Shown one piece after another: positions 23,403 through 36,544 of a stretch of 64,000 nucleotides of DNA. Source of the DNA: Nyssa sinensis (taxonomy: Eukaryota; Streptophyta; Magnoliopsida; Cornales; Nyssaceae); NCBI GenBank assembly GCA_008638375.1, contig CM018052.1, positions 14,970,450 to 15,034,449 of the forward strand, written 5' to 3'. Each line of letters begins with the position of its first letter. The stretch's first letter is position 1. The translations under genes were made by a program, and so were the position numbers. Under the pieces are notes generated by a model. The model was not told the origin of the DNA. It did not search any database and saw only the letters and a program-made list of their open reading frames with translations.

Positions 23403-26402
23403 TGTATTGTTATTATTAATATTATTGTTATTATTAAGAATGTGAAATGAATGTAATGTGTATATTAAAATAAATGGATGATGTGTGTGTTATGTATACA
23501 TGGCATGTATATGTGTGGAATATTATATGTATGTGCATATGTGTGGGATATTACATGTATATATGTATATGTATATGTATATATAATAGTGCATGTGTGC
23601 ACTGTGTGTGTGTGCAACAGGTCAGGTGTGTGTGTGTTAGTGACAGACTGTGTGTGTGTGTGTGTGGTGTTGTGTAAGTGTGTGTCTAGAGTGTGTGTAA
23701 TGAGTGATATATATATAGGTATATATATATAGGGCAGCTTTGCATTTAATGCAAAGCTGCCTTGTAGAGAAAAGAGGGAGGCTGAATAGAGAAGAAGGGT
23801 CAAGGAAAGGGGCTGTGCAGGGGGTGACGTGAGGGAGTTGATGTGTGAGTTTATATCTTGGTCTCGGTTGGGAGGAGAGAAAGGAAAGAAAAACAGAGAG
23901 CAAGAGAGAAAGAGAGTTCTAGAAGGGAGAAGAGATTTTGGGAGCTTGATTCAAGCTTAGAACTAGAAGGTGGAGGAGGTGCACAGCTAGAGAGAGAAAC
24001 CCAACAAAAATCGTAAGTGACCCAGTTCTGTTTTATTTTTTTTTAAAGCATGATAATTAATTTGATGTATAGGGTCTTAAAGAGCATGTTGTAAGGTTCA
24101 TTTTGCAAAAGGAATGAAAGAAAACGATTAAGAAATGAGAGAGAAACATTGAGTTGCAGGTCACGTAGAATAATCGGTTGGGTGGAAATTATTGGTTTAA
24201 AACTTGGTTTTGGGAATGAGAAATTGTTCCTCCATAGTGCAGAAACACTTTAGGGTAAAAATGGAGATTAAACCGTGACCTAAAAGTCACGAAAATGAAA
24301 GAGTAGGGTCGGCCGGAGTGTTGACCGGAATCTTTGAACCCTATTTCGTGAAAATCTAGTGGTTTAGGTCCAAAACCGACCTTAGATATGGAATTTACGT
24401 GAAAAACCGAAGAGAACCACATTCAGAAACCATGAAAATCTCGTCGGAAAAAAGTCGCCGGCGTCGAAAAGGGTGTTGGAACCCTACTGGTGCATTGCCG
24501 AAAAAACGGGGAAGAAGGGGGGACGGTCGGGTCCGGTTCGGGTTCGGGTCGGGCTTGGGCGATCCGCCCCTGCCACGTGTCGCCCTGTTGTTTTAAATTA
24601 AAAAATGAAATGGGCTGTTTGGCTACGGGTGTAAGAAATTGAAAATTGAAATTGAAACAGGAACAGAGATACCCTATCCCTGTTCTGGACTAATCCCTGT
24701 TTGGGTAACCGAATTGAGAATAGGAGAATTAGAATTTACAAATTAACCCCTAGACTTTTTGGAAATTAAACTTGACCCCAGAACTTTTGAAAATTTCACT
24801 TTGACCCCTGAAATTTAGGGAAATTATAATCTGACCCACCAGAATAAAATATTAATAAAATATTAATTAAATTAATTAATTAATTAGTTAATTAAATTAA
24901 TTTAATTATTTAAATATTCTAAAATAACCCGGAGTCCAAATGGGACAAGTCATTAGTGTATTTTGACTATCTCGACCATTCTGAGACCAATGGTGAGGTC
25001 CATTTTACGAGACGGGGTCCCAAAAAATAAAAGACCCGTAGTAACCTTTAAAATTACCAAAATGCCCCTGAATTGAAACACAGTCAAACGAACTCCAAAT
25101 TAAGTAAACGAATAGTGAAATCTTATTATCTCGAACACTCCAGACTCAACCGTGGAGTCTGATTTACGAGGAAAGGCCTCGGAAAATGGGAACCCGTGAA
25201 AGTACAAAATGATCGTTTTACCCTTTTTCAACCAAACGTCCAAATTAGTTTCTACAAAGGCCTAGACCTATTTTCTTCGACGTTTCGGATCCAATTGTAA
25301 AATTTAGTTTGAAAAAATGCAAATTAATAAAATAAAGACATAAAATTTGATTAATGGCATCATTCAAGCGACAGACCGACTGAGTAACATTTTATGGTTT
25401 TAGGGACACCGAAAGGCAAGGAGAAGGTCATCTGACTCCTAAATTTCCATTGATAGCCACCACCTTGCAAGCACGGTTTACTAGGGTTGAGACCAACCTG
25501 ACAGATATGGTGTTTTGCTAATGTTAGAAATGAAGTTAAATTAGGAATATTTTGTGAATGACTAGAATGATTTATGTGTTTATTTGGAATGTGTTTACTT
25601 GATAATTTGAAGTTGGTTGTTCACATGTTTATGTGTTACTTGCGTTCTTGGAGAGTTTAATAAAGTGAAGAACATGAACTATGATATATGAACACATGAG
25701 ATATGCATACACATGGAACTGACTGATGATTTATATGTTATTGTCTGAGCATGCTATATTATTGAAAACCATGTTCATTGAGATTACATTAGCATATTGG
25801 CATATGGTGAATCCTTGAGAACATGGCGTGAGTTGAGCACGTGGTGCTATGCATTATGAGGGTGTAGATCTTGTGGTGAAAAACCCAAAATTGGCCATTG
25901 CATTGGTACTTCGATGCCATTGGGGAGTACCCGTAAATGAGACATGGGTGTGGCATAGATTTGTGCATGGGTGCGTCATGCATACCACTCATATATTATT
26001 GCGATGCTTTGAATGACATTTAGATATAAATGTACACTTTGCACATGCCACGCCTTAGCTTTATTTCTTGCATTAGCACTTCATCATACCAGCAGTTGAG
26101 CTGACCCATTCGTGGGCAACATTTTTTAGATGAGGATGCTCCAGTTACTTGAGACTCGATGACACTTGATAGGATGAAGCACTTGGTGTATTTTTGGTCC
26201 ATGGGACTTATATTTTGTAATGTAAGGGCTTACACCCAGATGACCCAGGAACACTATAATGGCGGGATGTACTTTATGTTATACTATGTATTGATGGGAA
26301 TGAATGCATGTTTAGTGAACTTATTTACATTTGTCCTTTTATTTATTTTATTTTCTGTCTCGTCAGTCGCGCCTCGGGTTTACAGAAATTCGGGGTGTGA
26401 CA
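23250..26402 (+). mobile_element. Long solo LTR (element B) inside the satellite array
   Basis: Starts TATAATAACCTG (from TGTAATA...) and ends TTCGGGGTGTGACA. Target duplication AATGC at 23245-23249 and AGTGC at 26403-26407. The satellite sequence continues in phase across it (...CGAGTGC|CTTAAG). It has a TTA microsatellite, a probable promoter region (TATATATATAGGGC near 23725), three copies of the shared LTR module (24955-25340), but no internal retrotransposon genes. A short phase near 25430-25515 reads ATTLQARFTRVETNLTDMV, coiled-coil-like, not a complete ORF. Confidence 0.82.
23335..23402. repeat. TTA trinucleotide microsatellite
   Basis: About 22 copies of TTA, followed by broken copies. 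Confidence 0.95.
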
Positions 26403-27565
26403 AGTGCCTTAAGTTTGTGAAATTCCATTTTATCATTTTTGAGGTGGGTGATGGGGTTTCTGGGTCGGTAGGCCGATATCCGCCATTTTGGTTTGTCAAA
26501 ACCCCCAAATGACCCTTTTTGGAGCTAAAACTCACAAAAGTTTCAAATCGGGAATCCGAACCGAGTGTCATAAGTTTGTACAATTTTATTTTATCATTTT
26601 TTAGTTGTGTGATGGGGTGTCGGGGTTGGTAGGCAGATATTCGGCATTTTGGTCCATCAAAACCCCAAAAAGAGGCATTTTATAGCAAAACGTTACACAA
26701 GTTTGAAACCGATGATCCGAATAGAGTGACGTAAGTTTTCTCCAGTCTATTTTATCATTTTTGAGGTGTGTGATGGGGTTTTCGGGTTGGTAGACTGATA
26801 TCTGCCACTTTGGTTAGTTAAAACTCCAAAATGGGCCTTTTTGGAGCTAAAACTTGCAAAAGTTTCAAACCGGGCATCTGAACCGAGTGTTGTAAGTTAG
26901 TAAAAGTCTATTTTATCATTTTTAAGGTGTGTGATGGGGTGTTGGGGTTGGTAGGCCGATATCTGTCATTTTGGTCTGTCAAAACCCCAAAAAGAGGCAT
27001 TTTAGAGCAAAAAGTTACACAAGTTTGAAACTGGTGATCCGAACCAAGTGCCGTAAGTTTATGCAAGTCTATTTTATAATTTGTGAGGTGGGCGATGGGT
27101 TTTAGGGTCGGTAGGCCGATATCTAGTATTTTGATCCGTCAAAACCCCAAAATGGGCCTTTTTAGAGCTGAAACTCAAAAAAGTTTCAAACCGGGCATTC
27201 GAACTGAGTGTCGTAAGTTCGTGCAAGTCTATTTTATGATTTGTGAGGTGGGTGATGGAGTTTCGGGGTTGGCAGGCCGATATCCACCATTTTGGTTGAT
27301 CAAAACCCCCAGATGCCCCTTTTTTGAGCTGAAACTCGCAAAAGTTTCAAACCGGGCATCCGAACTGAGTGCCGTAAGTTCGTGTAAGTTTATTTTATCA
27401 TTTGTGAGGTGTGTGATGGGGTTTCGGGGTTGGTAGGCCGATATCGGGCATTTTGGTTCGTCAAAACCCCAAATCGGGCGTTACAATTGATGAAATTAAG
27501 TTCGCGCAAGTCTATTTTCATAAGTGAAGTGTGTCATGCGGTTTCTAGGCCGTTAGGCCGAAATC
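26403..27565. repeat. 161-bp tandem repeat array, right part, in CACTA C1
   Basis: Continuation of the array, about seven more copies of the same unit (GATGGGGTTTC..., GCCGATATC, CAAAACCCC). The last copy, from 27490, is diverged and fades out near 27565 before the end of the TnpA-like gene. Confidence 0.88.
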
Positions 27566-27671
27566 ATATTTTTTTTATGTAACATTTTCTATATATAATA
27601 AATACACCAAAGTAATTAATTTTAAAAACTTACCAAGGCTGAACAGAACCTTTCTGCTGGTTGAAGACCGA

Positions 27672-29098
27672 TTACATAAGAGCCTCTAGCTGGGTCTGGC
27701 GAGCTTGGAGCTCTGTCATCCTCTGCTCTAGCTCTGCATTCTGTCTCTCAGCTGCATCAGTTCTCTGGGTGGCCTCGTGAAACCTAGCATCGCTCTCAAT
27801 GGTAGAGGACGATGTCGTCGGTGCCATCCCACTCCCTAAGCCACGCACATAGCCGCCTCTTGCCCAGACTAGTCTCCCGTATCTAGTCATCGGTCGGCAG
27901 ATCCTGACCCTCAGCTATTGGCTGAGCACGCAGCTAGACCATCTCCTCCTATAAAAACATAAATATATGTTACTACTTTTATAACTTTAGATTAATTTTA
28001 AATTAGTAATACTGTGGCAAGTTACATAAAGCCGTTGTGCTTCAGGCCTAGTCCAACCCTTCTCGGGGTTGTAGTGCATCCTGTGCCACAAATCAATGGG
28101 GCTGTATGGTGCACCGCTCTCCTGGTCTTGTTGGAGCAAATAAATAGTAGCTTATGAAGACTGATTTCATGAATATATTATACAATAAGAACTTGATACA
28201 TTTATTAACTTACCATATCGTACCAATACTTAACAAAAGAACGTGATCCACCATAGTGGGTCACCTTTTGCTTTTTTCTGTTTTCGCTATTTTTCTTGCT
28301 AAGTTCTTACATTTGGCCAAAACAAAGAAGGTTAGTATAAATGATAATGATTTATCAGACAACAAAAGTAATTTTGACAATTTTTACCTAGAATGCATCA
28401 CTAGCGAACCGATGGCATAGTAACATCCAATCCTCTACCGTGACCCCCCTATAGGGTTTGTCGCGGGGCTCTCTACCGACTGCCACCTCCGCCTCATAGT
28501 GCATGTGGAGCCGGTGTCAATAGTCCCTGAAACGGACTCCCAAGTAACGGTCCACTGCCTTTACAACGTGAGGCACGTGAAGATCGATGTCAAACTTCTC
28601 CTGTAAAGCATGTCATTGGAAAAATATTATGGCATTAGATATGTTAAAATTTAGTTCAACACAATAATAAAAGACATATCAAGATATGCGCATGAATATC
28701 CCATCGCTCCTCCTCAATGACGAGACTTCAGTCACTAATATAGAATGGGGCGCATAGTTGACAAATGATGCTGACCTCTGTGTTAAACTATTGTGCCCAC
28801 CCACCAACAGCTTCAGTAAGCCCTCAAGTAGCTCAATCCGAAGTCGCGAGCCCCCTGCTGCCTTCATCTGAGCCTGCAAACTCCGATTCTTTGACTTATC
28901 GCGCCTTCGTCTAAAGGTGGTGGCCGAAGCTTTAGAAAAAATAAAATAGAAACAATTAGTACCATATTTATATAATCTTTAATACAAAGTGGAACTATGC
29001 ATACCATCAATGGCAGGATCGATCGACCTTGCGGAGGAAGGGGAAGAGGTCGATGGGTCCGCCGGGGCTATGCGTCTGCATGAGCCTAGTCCAACCAT
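27672..29098 (-). pseudogene. TnpA-like gene (Transposase_24 type) of CACTA C1
   Basis: The second CACTA gene, whose product in the family binds the subterminal repeats and regulates the element. The start is the Met at 29098 (MVGLGSCRRIAPADP). Pieces in order: an RRRRDKSKNRSLQ basic stretch (about 28900), a middle block FDIDLHVPHVVKAVDRYLGVRF and REPRDKPYRGVTVEDWMLLCHRFASDAF (28600-28390), NRKKQKVTHYGGSRSFVKYWYDM (28285-28215), PEKGWTRPEAQRLY (about 28070-28030), and a C-terminal coiled coil AERQNAELEQRMTELQARQTQLEAL (27750-27675). Introns separate the blocks, for example GGTATGCATAG after PAIDG near 29000. Two in-frame stops (near 28530 and at 27900) suggest decay. Confidence 0.75.
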
Positions 29099-29262
29099 AT
29101 CTAAAAAGAAAGTTTAAAAGTAAATTCCATTACATCATAAAAATTAAAATCCATTACATCATAAAATTGAATATCCATTACATCATAAAATTGATAATCC
29201 ATTATATCATAAAATTGAAAATACATTACACTTGATCCTAACACATGTAACACCTATTACAA

Positions 29263-32200
29263 TTATTCATCTGAGTTTGTATCATCATCTGTTCTTAAAA
29301 TTTCTTCATTCTCAGTACAATACTCTAACAATGTATCATCATCAAAATCACTTTCCTCATCATCATCATCATTAATGAAAGTTGCCTCACGAGGATCTAA
29401 CTGTGTGGTATTGGTGAGGTCAGAAGCTACGACATGATCTAGTTCTACATCAGTTCTATTCAACCGATAAGAAGTAACATCTTTTTTATCATGGTCGACA
29501 ACACCATCGTGGACAGATTGAGACTCTTCTTGTAGTGCTTCCTCAATCCTCTCCAAATATTCATCTCCCTCGCCAACTTCTAGTACATCATAAACATTTT
29601 TACATTTAATTTTTTGGACAACATGACAATCACCTCTGATTTTTGTGTCCTTCAAATAAAAAACTTGTTTTGCTTGAGATGTCAAAACATATGGATCATC
29701 TTTAAATGTCGTACGTGATGTATTAACACTTATGAAGTGCTTATCAATATGCATTCCAGTCTTCTTATTACTTACATCCCACCAATCACATTTAAACATA
29801 TACACAGAATGACCGTAGCAATAATGTAGCTGTATGATGTCTTGTAAAACACCATAGTACTCTATAGTTTGTCTTGCGTCACCATCTCCTTGAACAAGGA
29901 CCCCGCTATTCTATGTTTGCCTACTTACCTCACGTTCCCTCGTGTGAAATCGAACACCATCAACAATTAAACCGGTGTAGTAGGATATCCTTTGATCAAG
30001 ACCACATGCCAAGGAAAATAATTGATCGTACGCCTTAGGAGATTGTTGGTGGCGTAATAGGTTCATCTATTAATTCAATACAAGTACAAAATTAATCGAA
30101 TACAAATGCATTAACTAATACAATTACAATTAATTGAAACCTATTCTTACACGTTCTCTGAACCACTTTGGAAACAAATTTTGTTGTCTTTACTCTGGAT
30201 CAGAAGTTGATACATGTTCTTTTTAAAGCTCGATCGTATGTTCACTGCATAAGATGAGATATGTATATGTAAATTACATTTGTGTACTAATGTAAAATTG
30301 CAATTTGATAAACTTACTTAAAATATGGCAATGTCTCATCGCAATTGTTGAGCACGGTATAGTGAGCTTTTTCCAAGTCATGAGGATGACACCATTCATA
30401 TATACGGGCACCTATTGGCTATACATTCTGATTAAACACCGCAAGGCCAGTTCGTTGCTGCCGTGGACATCTATCAGAATTTCGATCTTGATGATTAAAC
30501 CTTGTCTCAATATCTTCAAGATGCATAGAGCAGAAGGTGAAACATTCAGCATCAACGAAAGTCTTAGCAATTGACCCTTCCGATCGTGCTTTGTTATGCA
30601 CATATTTCTTCAATGTGTGCAAATATTTGTTTTAATAATTAATCAGTTATACATTAAAATAGTTAGGATTGATAGATAAAACAATTCATAAAATTAAATG
30701 TACCTTTCTATTGGATACATCCAATGGTATTGGACAGGTCTGCCAATTTTTGCCTCATGAGGCAAATGCACAGCTAAGTGGACCATTACATCAAAGAAAG
30801 CTAGAGGGAAAATCTTTTCCAACTTGCAAAGGACCACGAAAACATCCCTTTCGAGCTTTTCTAGTAGTTCCAAACTCAACGTCTTCGCACATAATTTTCT
30901 AAAGAAGCAACCTAACTTAGTCAATGTAGTTGATATGTCATCGTTAAGATATCCACGTAGTGCAACCGGAAGAAGCCGTTATAAAAGGACATGACAGTCA
31001 TGACTCTTTAATCTAGATATTTTCCCATCTATAACATTTACACACCGAGATATATTCAATGCGTATCCATCTGGGAACTTCACCAATTTAAACCACTCAC
31101 AAATCCTCATTCGCTTTGTGGATGATAACGTCTACTGTGTAGGAGGCACGATATATTTATCACCACTACGTATTAGGTGCAGCGCTTCCGTATTCCCAGC
31201 TCTTGCAAGTCCAACCGAGCTTTAACAGCATCCTCCATCTTCCCTTCAATGTTCATTAAAGTTCCCAACACATTATCACAGATGTTCTTCTCGATGTGCA
31301 TAACATCTAAATTGTGCCTCAACTTAAGGGTCTCCTAGTATGCCAAATCAAAAAATATGCTCTTCTTCGTCCAATTTAACTTCACATTAGTATGCTTCAT
31401 CTTCTTAGTAGCCGATATCTTCCCAAACCTCACTGATTAGATGAGTGCCAATTGCACCAACACATCTTTGCCAGACAACAATGGAGGTGACAATCTGCGC
31501 TCAATTTTTCCATCAAACAGATGCTTTTGCCAATTTCGCCAGCCATGTGATGGCAGTAGAAAATGACGATGGCACATGTAGAATATCTTCTTTCCATTGG
31601 ACAAATGTAGGGAACATGCATCCTTATTACAAATCGGACATGCTAGATACCCCTTAGTGCTCCACCCAGACAAGTTCCTCTATGCTAGAAAGTCATTTAT
31701 GGTCCACAATAATGCTGCACGCAATTGAAATGTCTCATCCTTAGAGACGTCGTATGCCTCCACTCCCACCTCCTACAATTCTTTTAACTCATCCACTAAA
31801 GGATGCAAGTACACATCAATTTCATTACTAGGAGACTTCGGCCCTAGAATAAGCAACTACATGAAGATAAATGGTTCTTTCATACATTTTCACGGTGGCA
31901 AGTTATACGGCACAAGCAACACCAGCCACATGCTGTAGGCATTACTAATGTCACCGAACGGATTGAAACCGTTGCTAGCCAGCCCAAGTCATACGTTACG
32001 CGTCTCATTTGCAAATCATTCGTGATTTATATCAAACTCAACCCAAGTTTGAGAATTTTCTGGATGCCTACATACATTTTCCTCAGCAACACGCTTCTCC
32101 TTATGCCACCACATATCTTCTGCCTTTTTCTGAGACATATATAACCTTTGTAGCCTAGGTTTTAAAGGAAAATATCTTAGCACCTTGTGCGAAATTGTCT

Positions 32201-32945
32201 TGCTCTTTCCTTCATTCAACTTATACCTGGGTTCGTGGCACACCTACACTTTATACATTATTCAATCTCCTTCCAAAATAACATGCAATCGTTTTTGCAA
32301 GCATGTATGGGAATATACCTGAGGCCCAAATCTCTTAATATTCTATTCGCCTCATAATATGATTTTGGAAGGGTCTCCCCAGTAGGAAGCGCTGCTTTCA
32401 TCAATTCAATGACCATATTAAATGATTTGTTACTCCATCGGTTGATGGTCTTAATATGAAGGAGTTTCATGAGAAAGTCCAGTTTCGAAAACTTATCACA
32501 ACCCGGATATAACGGCTGCCTTGCTTCCCTCAACAAGGACTCAAACGCTTCCGATTGCCCTGTGTCACTCCTGTGACTACTCGCCCCAGTTGTAGCCCCT
32601 TGCAAGTCTGCCAGCATTTGTGGCAAGCCTTCGTAACCAACCCCAACATTATCACCACCGTCATCATCGTCATGTTCTTCTTCATCCTCAAATACCACTC
32701 ATACGTCATGGTGTTCCCCGTGAATTCCCAACACGTATAACTCTTGTCCATCTCGTGTAGGAGTAGGTGCTCTTTGGCCTCATCTATATACATATAATCC
32801 CTATTATTGCACCTCCTATATGGATATCTTATCCTATTTCTCCCATCTGCAGATGCATGAGCAAACTCAATAAAATCTTTGATCCCCTTCACATACCCTG
32901 GCAAATGCCTGCCCCTCAAGTCCATCCAACTCTTATTTATTTTTG
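29263..32945 (-). pseudogene. TnpD-type transposase of CACTA C1, decayed
   Basis: Catalytic transposase of the element. In order: transposase-associated domain (KSWMDLRGRHLPGYVKG, YPYRRCNNRDY, HLLLHEMDKSYTCWEF; 32945-32700), with the start ATG changed to ATA; Transposase_21/Tnp2 core (KTINRWSNKSFNMV, LPKSYYEANRILRDLGL, KVLRYFPLKPRLQRLYMS, FDINHE, then AYDVSKDETFQLRAALLWTINDFLAYR and KSHDCHVLL); DUF4218-like segment (LEKIFPLAFFDVMVHLAVHLPHEAK, KKYVHNKARSEGSIAKTF; 30920-30310, with an intron between); DUF4216-like segment (SVYMFKCDWWDVSNKKTGMHID; 29950-29560); and an acidic tail rich in Asp and Glu. The usual CPxC and GFxP motifs are damaged and stops occur throughout, so it is not functional. 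Confidence 0.88.
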
Positions 32946-34744
32946 TCTACCTAATACAAGTCAAAAATGATACTCATTCTAAATATGAAATATGAATCCT
33001 ATCACCTCCAACTTCTCTTTAAAGGGTAAGGTGATCTTATCCCATTCGTGAATGCACAATCTACATTACAATCAACAGCAAATCAAATGCTTGATTCTAC
33101 TGGGACAAAATTTCGGCAACATTTTTGCACGGTTCTCCAAGTATACGAGATAGACGTTAGCACGCCTAAATATAAACCTAGAGAACAATAGGAGACCGTG
33201 CTAAAATTTTATCATAGTGGAATATTCAAGCATAAGTAGCTATTGATTGCAATGCAGATTTATGCAATCCCGAACTATCCTCTTTAGACAATTCAAGAAT
33301 CGATTTTCATACACAGGAGCCCAATTGCGAATAAATTTCACGACAAGATTTACATGTGATGAAAATGACTCTCGAACAGGGCTAGGCTTACATGAATGCA
33401 ATTATATATTGAGTTACATGATTATTTAGTTACAAACACTGCTAATACAATAATATGACATTCGAGCTAATTTAAATATATATTTAGGACACGGTAGGGC
33501 AGGGCGAGAGTAGATTTTTCAGCCCAGTCCTAAGCCAATGTCGGGTTTTACAAATTGTAAGTAAGAGATTGGCCCTTCTCTTGCTTTCTTAGTTTTTATC
33601 AAAACTTAAGTCCTTGCCAATGACCATTGTAGTACTATGTGAATATCTACCTAAATATAGACGTCAAATATGCACTTTCCAAGGTTGCCATTTGTTTTTT
33701 CATTATAGGACATGATTTGCAAAGTGAAGGCTTATCGTATCGTTTCCATTTTTGGACAAAACTATAATAAGAGATTGGAGAAAGTTGTGCATCCATGAAG
33801 AACTTAGAATTGTTCACAGATATCTGAAAAGTATTTGTCCAAATAAAATAGTCTCTACGGCAATTGTGGTCTAAGAAGTAACTAGTGCTACTAAATGTTG
33901 AAGGCCCACCAAAATATGTATCATCTTCATATGTGGTATTTCTATCAAAAGTAATTTTATGAATTTAGAAAGCTCCAAACACTCATTTAATTGATTGAAT
34001 GGTTAAATTTCTACATATTCTACGGAGAATAACAAAATTTTTCCTGGTCAACATGGTATATACCAAACTGGAAAAAAAAATTAGGGAAAAAATAATACAA
34101 CCAAATTTCAAAAATAAAAAAAAAAAAACAGTTCAGTAACATCCTGTGTGTTAAATCCTATCACATTACATTAGAACAGTTAAGTTCTAAATTAATCCAG
34201 CCACATCTCAAGACTTCCAACATACATGCACAACTTTGGTTTTTTTCCAACTGATACACTAAAACACAAATGCAAAGAAAGGCTATCTAATCAAAGAGAT
34301 TTTCTAATAAAAAAACCTTGCTCCCATTAATCAACAGATAAAATTGTCATGCTTTATGAAAATATTGAATACATACCCATATATACTGTCTGTATTTTCA
34401 TATGTTTGTTGAAATATTTTTAGATAACGAAAAAGGAAAAAAAAAAAAAAAAAAGAGAAAAGAAGAAGTTTCAACATACCTGATGCCGAGATCGAAAGAG
34501 AGATTGGAGATGATCGATACCGAGAAGAAGACATCGAGAGGAGAAGATGAATGGGGGTGCAACCAATCGAGAGGGAAGAAAAAGATCTGCGAGGCAGTGC
34601 TATCGGCAGTTATGGCGGCGGCGATCTTCGTCAATCGGCAATGGAGGGAGATCGAAACAGAGAGAGAGTGTGGAGATCGATACACAGAGAGAACAAGAAA
34701 AGAGCGTCTGAGAGAGAAATAGATCGAATTAGCGATTTGGGATA
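32946..34744. other. 5' non-coding part of CACTA C1
   Basis: No coding similarity. This is the promoter and leader side of the transposase gene. A-rich runs at 34435-34455 and a GA-rich stretch around 34480-34720 give long but meaningless frames on both strands. Confidence 0.5.
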
Positions 34745-35088
34745 TTAGGACTTATTAGCGACACACATTGTGCGTCGCTAATAAGTATTCGAGCCTCGCT
34801 AAATTGACGTAAAATGACAACATTTAATTTACTCATATTATTAGCAACACACGCATGAGCATCACTAAAAGTATTAACTATTACCAACGCACAAGGGCAT
34901 CGCTAATGGCCACTTGTACGTCGCAGATAGGTTCGCGCCTATTTTTACGCGCGAAAAACTAGTTTTTTATTACCTTTTTTTACTAATTTTAGCAACACAC
35001 GTGGGTGCGTCTCTAAAAGGCACCTTTTGTGACACTTATTGAGCATCGCTAATAATGTGCATCGCAAAAAGTTACTTTTCCTGTAGTG
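34745..35088. repeat. Right terminal and subterminal repeats of CACTA C1
   Basis: Copies of TTAGCGACAC and GCGTCGCTAA arranged as at the left end, finishing in CTTTTCCTGTAGTG. Confidence 0.85.
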
Positions 35089-35214
35089 AAAATAGACTAA
35101 AAAAAAATGTGAAGAATAGTAGGAACAAAAAAAAAAAAAAAAAACAAGTACAGAAAAAGAAAGACGGAGACGAAACGAGCAAAAATAAATAAAAAAAGGT
35201 GCACTTTCACCAAC

Positions 35215-35601
35215 TGATCGAGAAAACTTGAAGGTTGATGGCCGAAATGATCTTAAGGTACATCAAAAATCGCCTTAAGGTCTTCTTTTTGCTCAGAAAT
35301 GCACTTGGTGTTTTTTAAAATTTGTAAAAAAAACTCTTCTTGGGGAGTTTTTCTATTTATAAGACCATCAAAGAGAGATATTTATGGCTCAAAACCCCAA
35401 TCGATGGTTGGCCGATAATGGCCTCGGTTATCCAATCAATGCTGGCGTAATGATGAGGCATTTAACTGTCCCATCAATGACTGTTTTATCAGAATACGCA
35501 ACGGCACATTTATGAAAGTACAATTGACTCTTTAGTAACCCTAACCTTAGCTCTATACGGGTCCTACGAAACTGAGGCTCAGGGGAGTAGTTGATATACC
35601 A
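35215..35601 (-). repeat. Gypsy-type LTR of a third, truncated element (G3)
   Basis: On the minus strand the block begins TGGTATATCAACTACTCC and ends CTCGATCA, followed by GTTGGTGAAAGTGCACC at the place where G1 and G2 have GTTTGGCG-type primer sites. A TATA box, CTTATAAATAG, lies near 35348-35360. The 387-bp block therefore has LTR shape and the same ATCA end as the other Tat-like LTRs. The leader continues to 35092, where the CACTA is inserted, and the ORF at 20874-21164 follows on its far side. No partner LTR is in the window. Confidence 0.55.
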
Positions 35602-35905
35602 TAATTTGACTACAGCAACTTTGTGTTAAAATGAAATTTGAAAATATATTATGGAACTTAAGTTGATAATATATTGGTTTTGAAAATATATTTTTTGCTT
35701 TTGTTTTTTAAGAAATAGTATTATGGTACCAAACATGTTTTTTATTTTTATTTTTTTAAAAAAGTAAACAAAAACTAGTTTATATAATTGCCAAGCGCAG
35801 CCGGGGTTGCAAACTCAGTATATATAATTGTATAATGGTTAGTGTAATTCAAAAATTTACAATTAAAAGCTAAAATCAAAACGAGAATGCATTTCTTATA
35901 GTGAC
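35602..35905. other. AT-rich interval
   Basis: No gene seen. The last bases (GCATTTCTTATAGTG, ending 35903) look like a CACTA-type terminus, but no partner end was found. Confidence 0.35.
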
Positions 35906-36544
35906 TGTCACATCCCGCACCCCACCCTACGCGGATGCGAAAGATGTGATGCCAGTTAGCCGCCTTGCCAGTTTCCGACCGACAATGCGACCAACCAAAG
36001 GCAAACTTCTGAACCTTACGATGAATTGCATTCCAAATATAGGGTTAGAACAGCGAAAATTAAAAGCTTTTTGTCTCGGGAACGTAACTCAACTATATAC
36101 CACATAAGTATATACCACAGAGCAAGTCTATAACCAAACAGCTAATAATTCTAACCACAGAGTACATCCATAATAGATATATAACACAGAGCATATCAAA
36201 TTCCTCCAGAGTACCATTACTATGAGCCATGTCCCTACACATCTATTACATATGAATAAAGTCAACTATATCATCACGCTCACCTGAATAGCCAAGATCA
36301 ATCCATTAGAACCCAAGTCTCCACATATTATTGCCATCAGATTCTCACTTGGGAATGCCTCTCAGCCTACTAGTATCATCTCGTTGTGCCTTCTAATCCA
36401 ATGGAGATACAACCTGAAAAATGATAAATAATGGAATGAGCTTAAACAAGCCCAGTGAGTAACATAGGTTCCTGTCATGGGTTTCAAAACCAGTTCATAT
36501 ATATATATATATATATATATGCATGCTCAAATGTAACTCAGATA

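Larger units (their letters stand above)
21177..35088 (-). mobile_element. CACTA (En/Spm) transposon, 13.9 kb (element C1)
   Basis: Both ends carry the 14-bp inverted repeat CACTACAGGAAAAG, with target duplication AAA at 21174-21176 and 35089-35091. Subterminal TTAGCGACG repeats lie inside both ends. On the minus strand it encodes a TnpD-type transposase (from about 32945) and then a TnpA-type protein (from 29098), both degenerate. Between the genes and the left end lies a 161-bp satellite array, itself interrupted by a 3.15-kb solo LTR. Without that insertion the element is about 10.75 kb, a normal size for an autonomous CACTA. Confidence 0.93.

Noticed and set aside
23465..23903. Frames rich in Cys/Val or His/Thr
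   Set aside because: Translations of TG/CA-rich simple sequence in solo LTR B.
34398..34748. Overlapping frames on both strands near the right end of CACTA C1
   Set aside because: GA-rich sequence with A runs; no similarity and no support.
35889..35903. CACTA-like terminus (CACTATAAGAAATGC on the minus strand)
   Set aside because: No partner end and no subterminal repeats next to it; kept only as a note.
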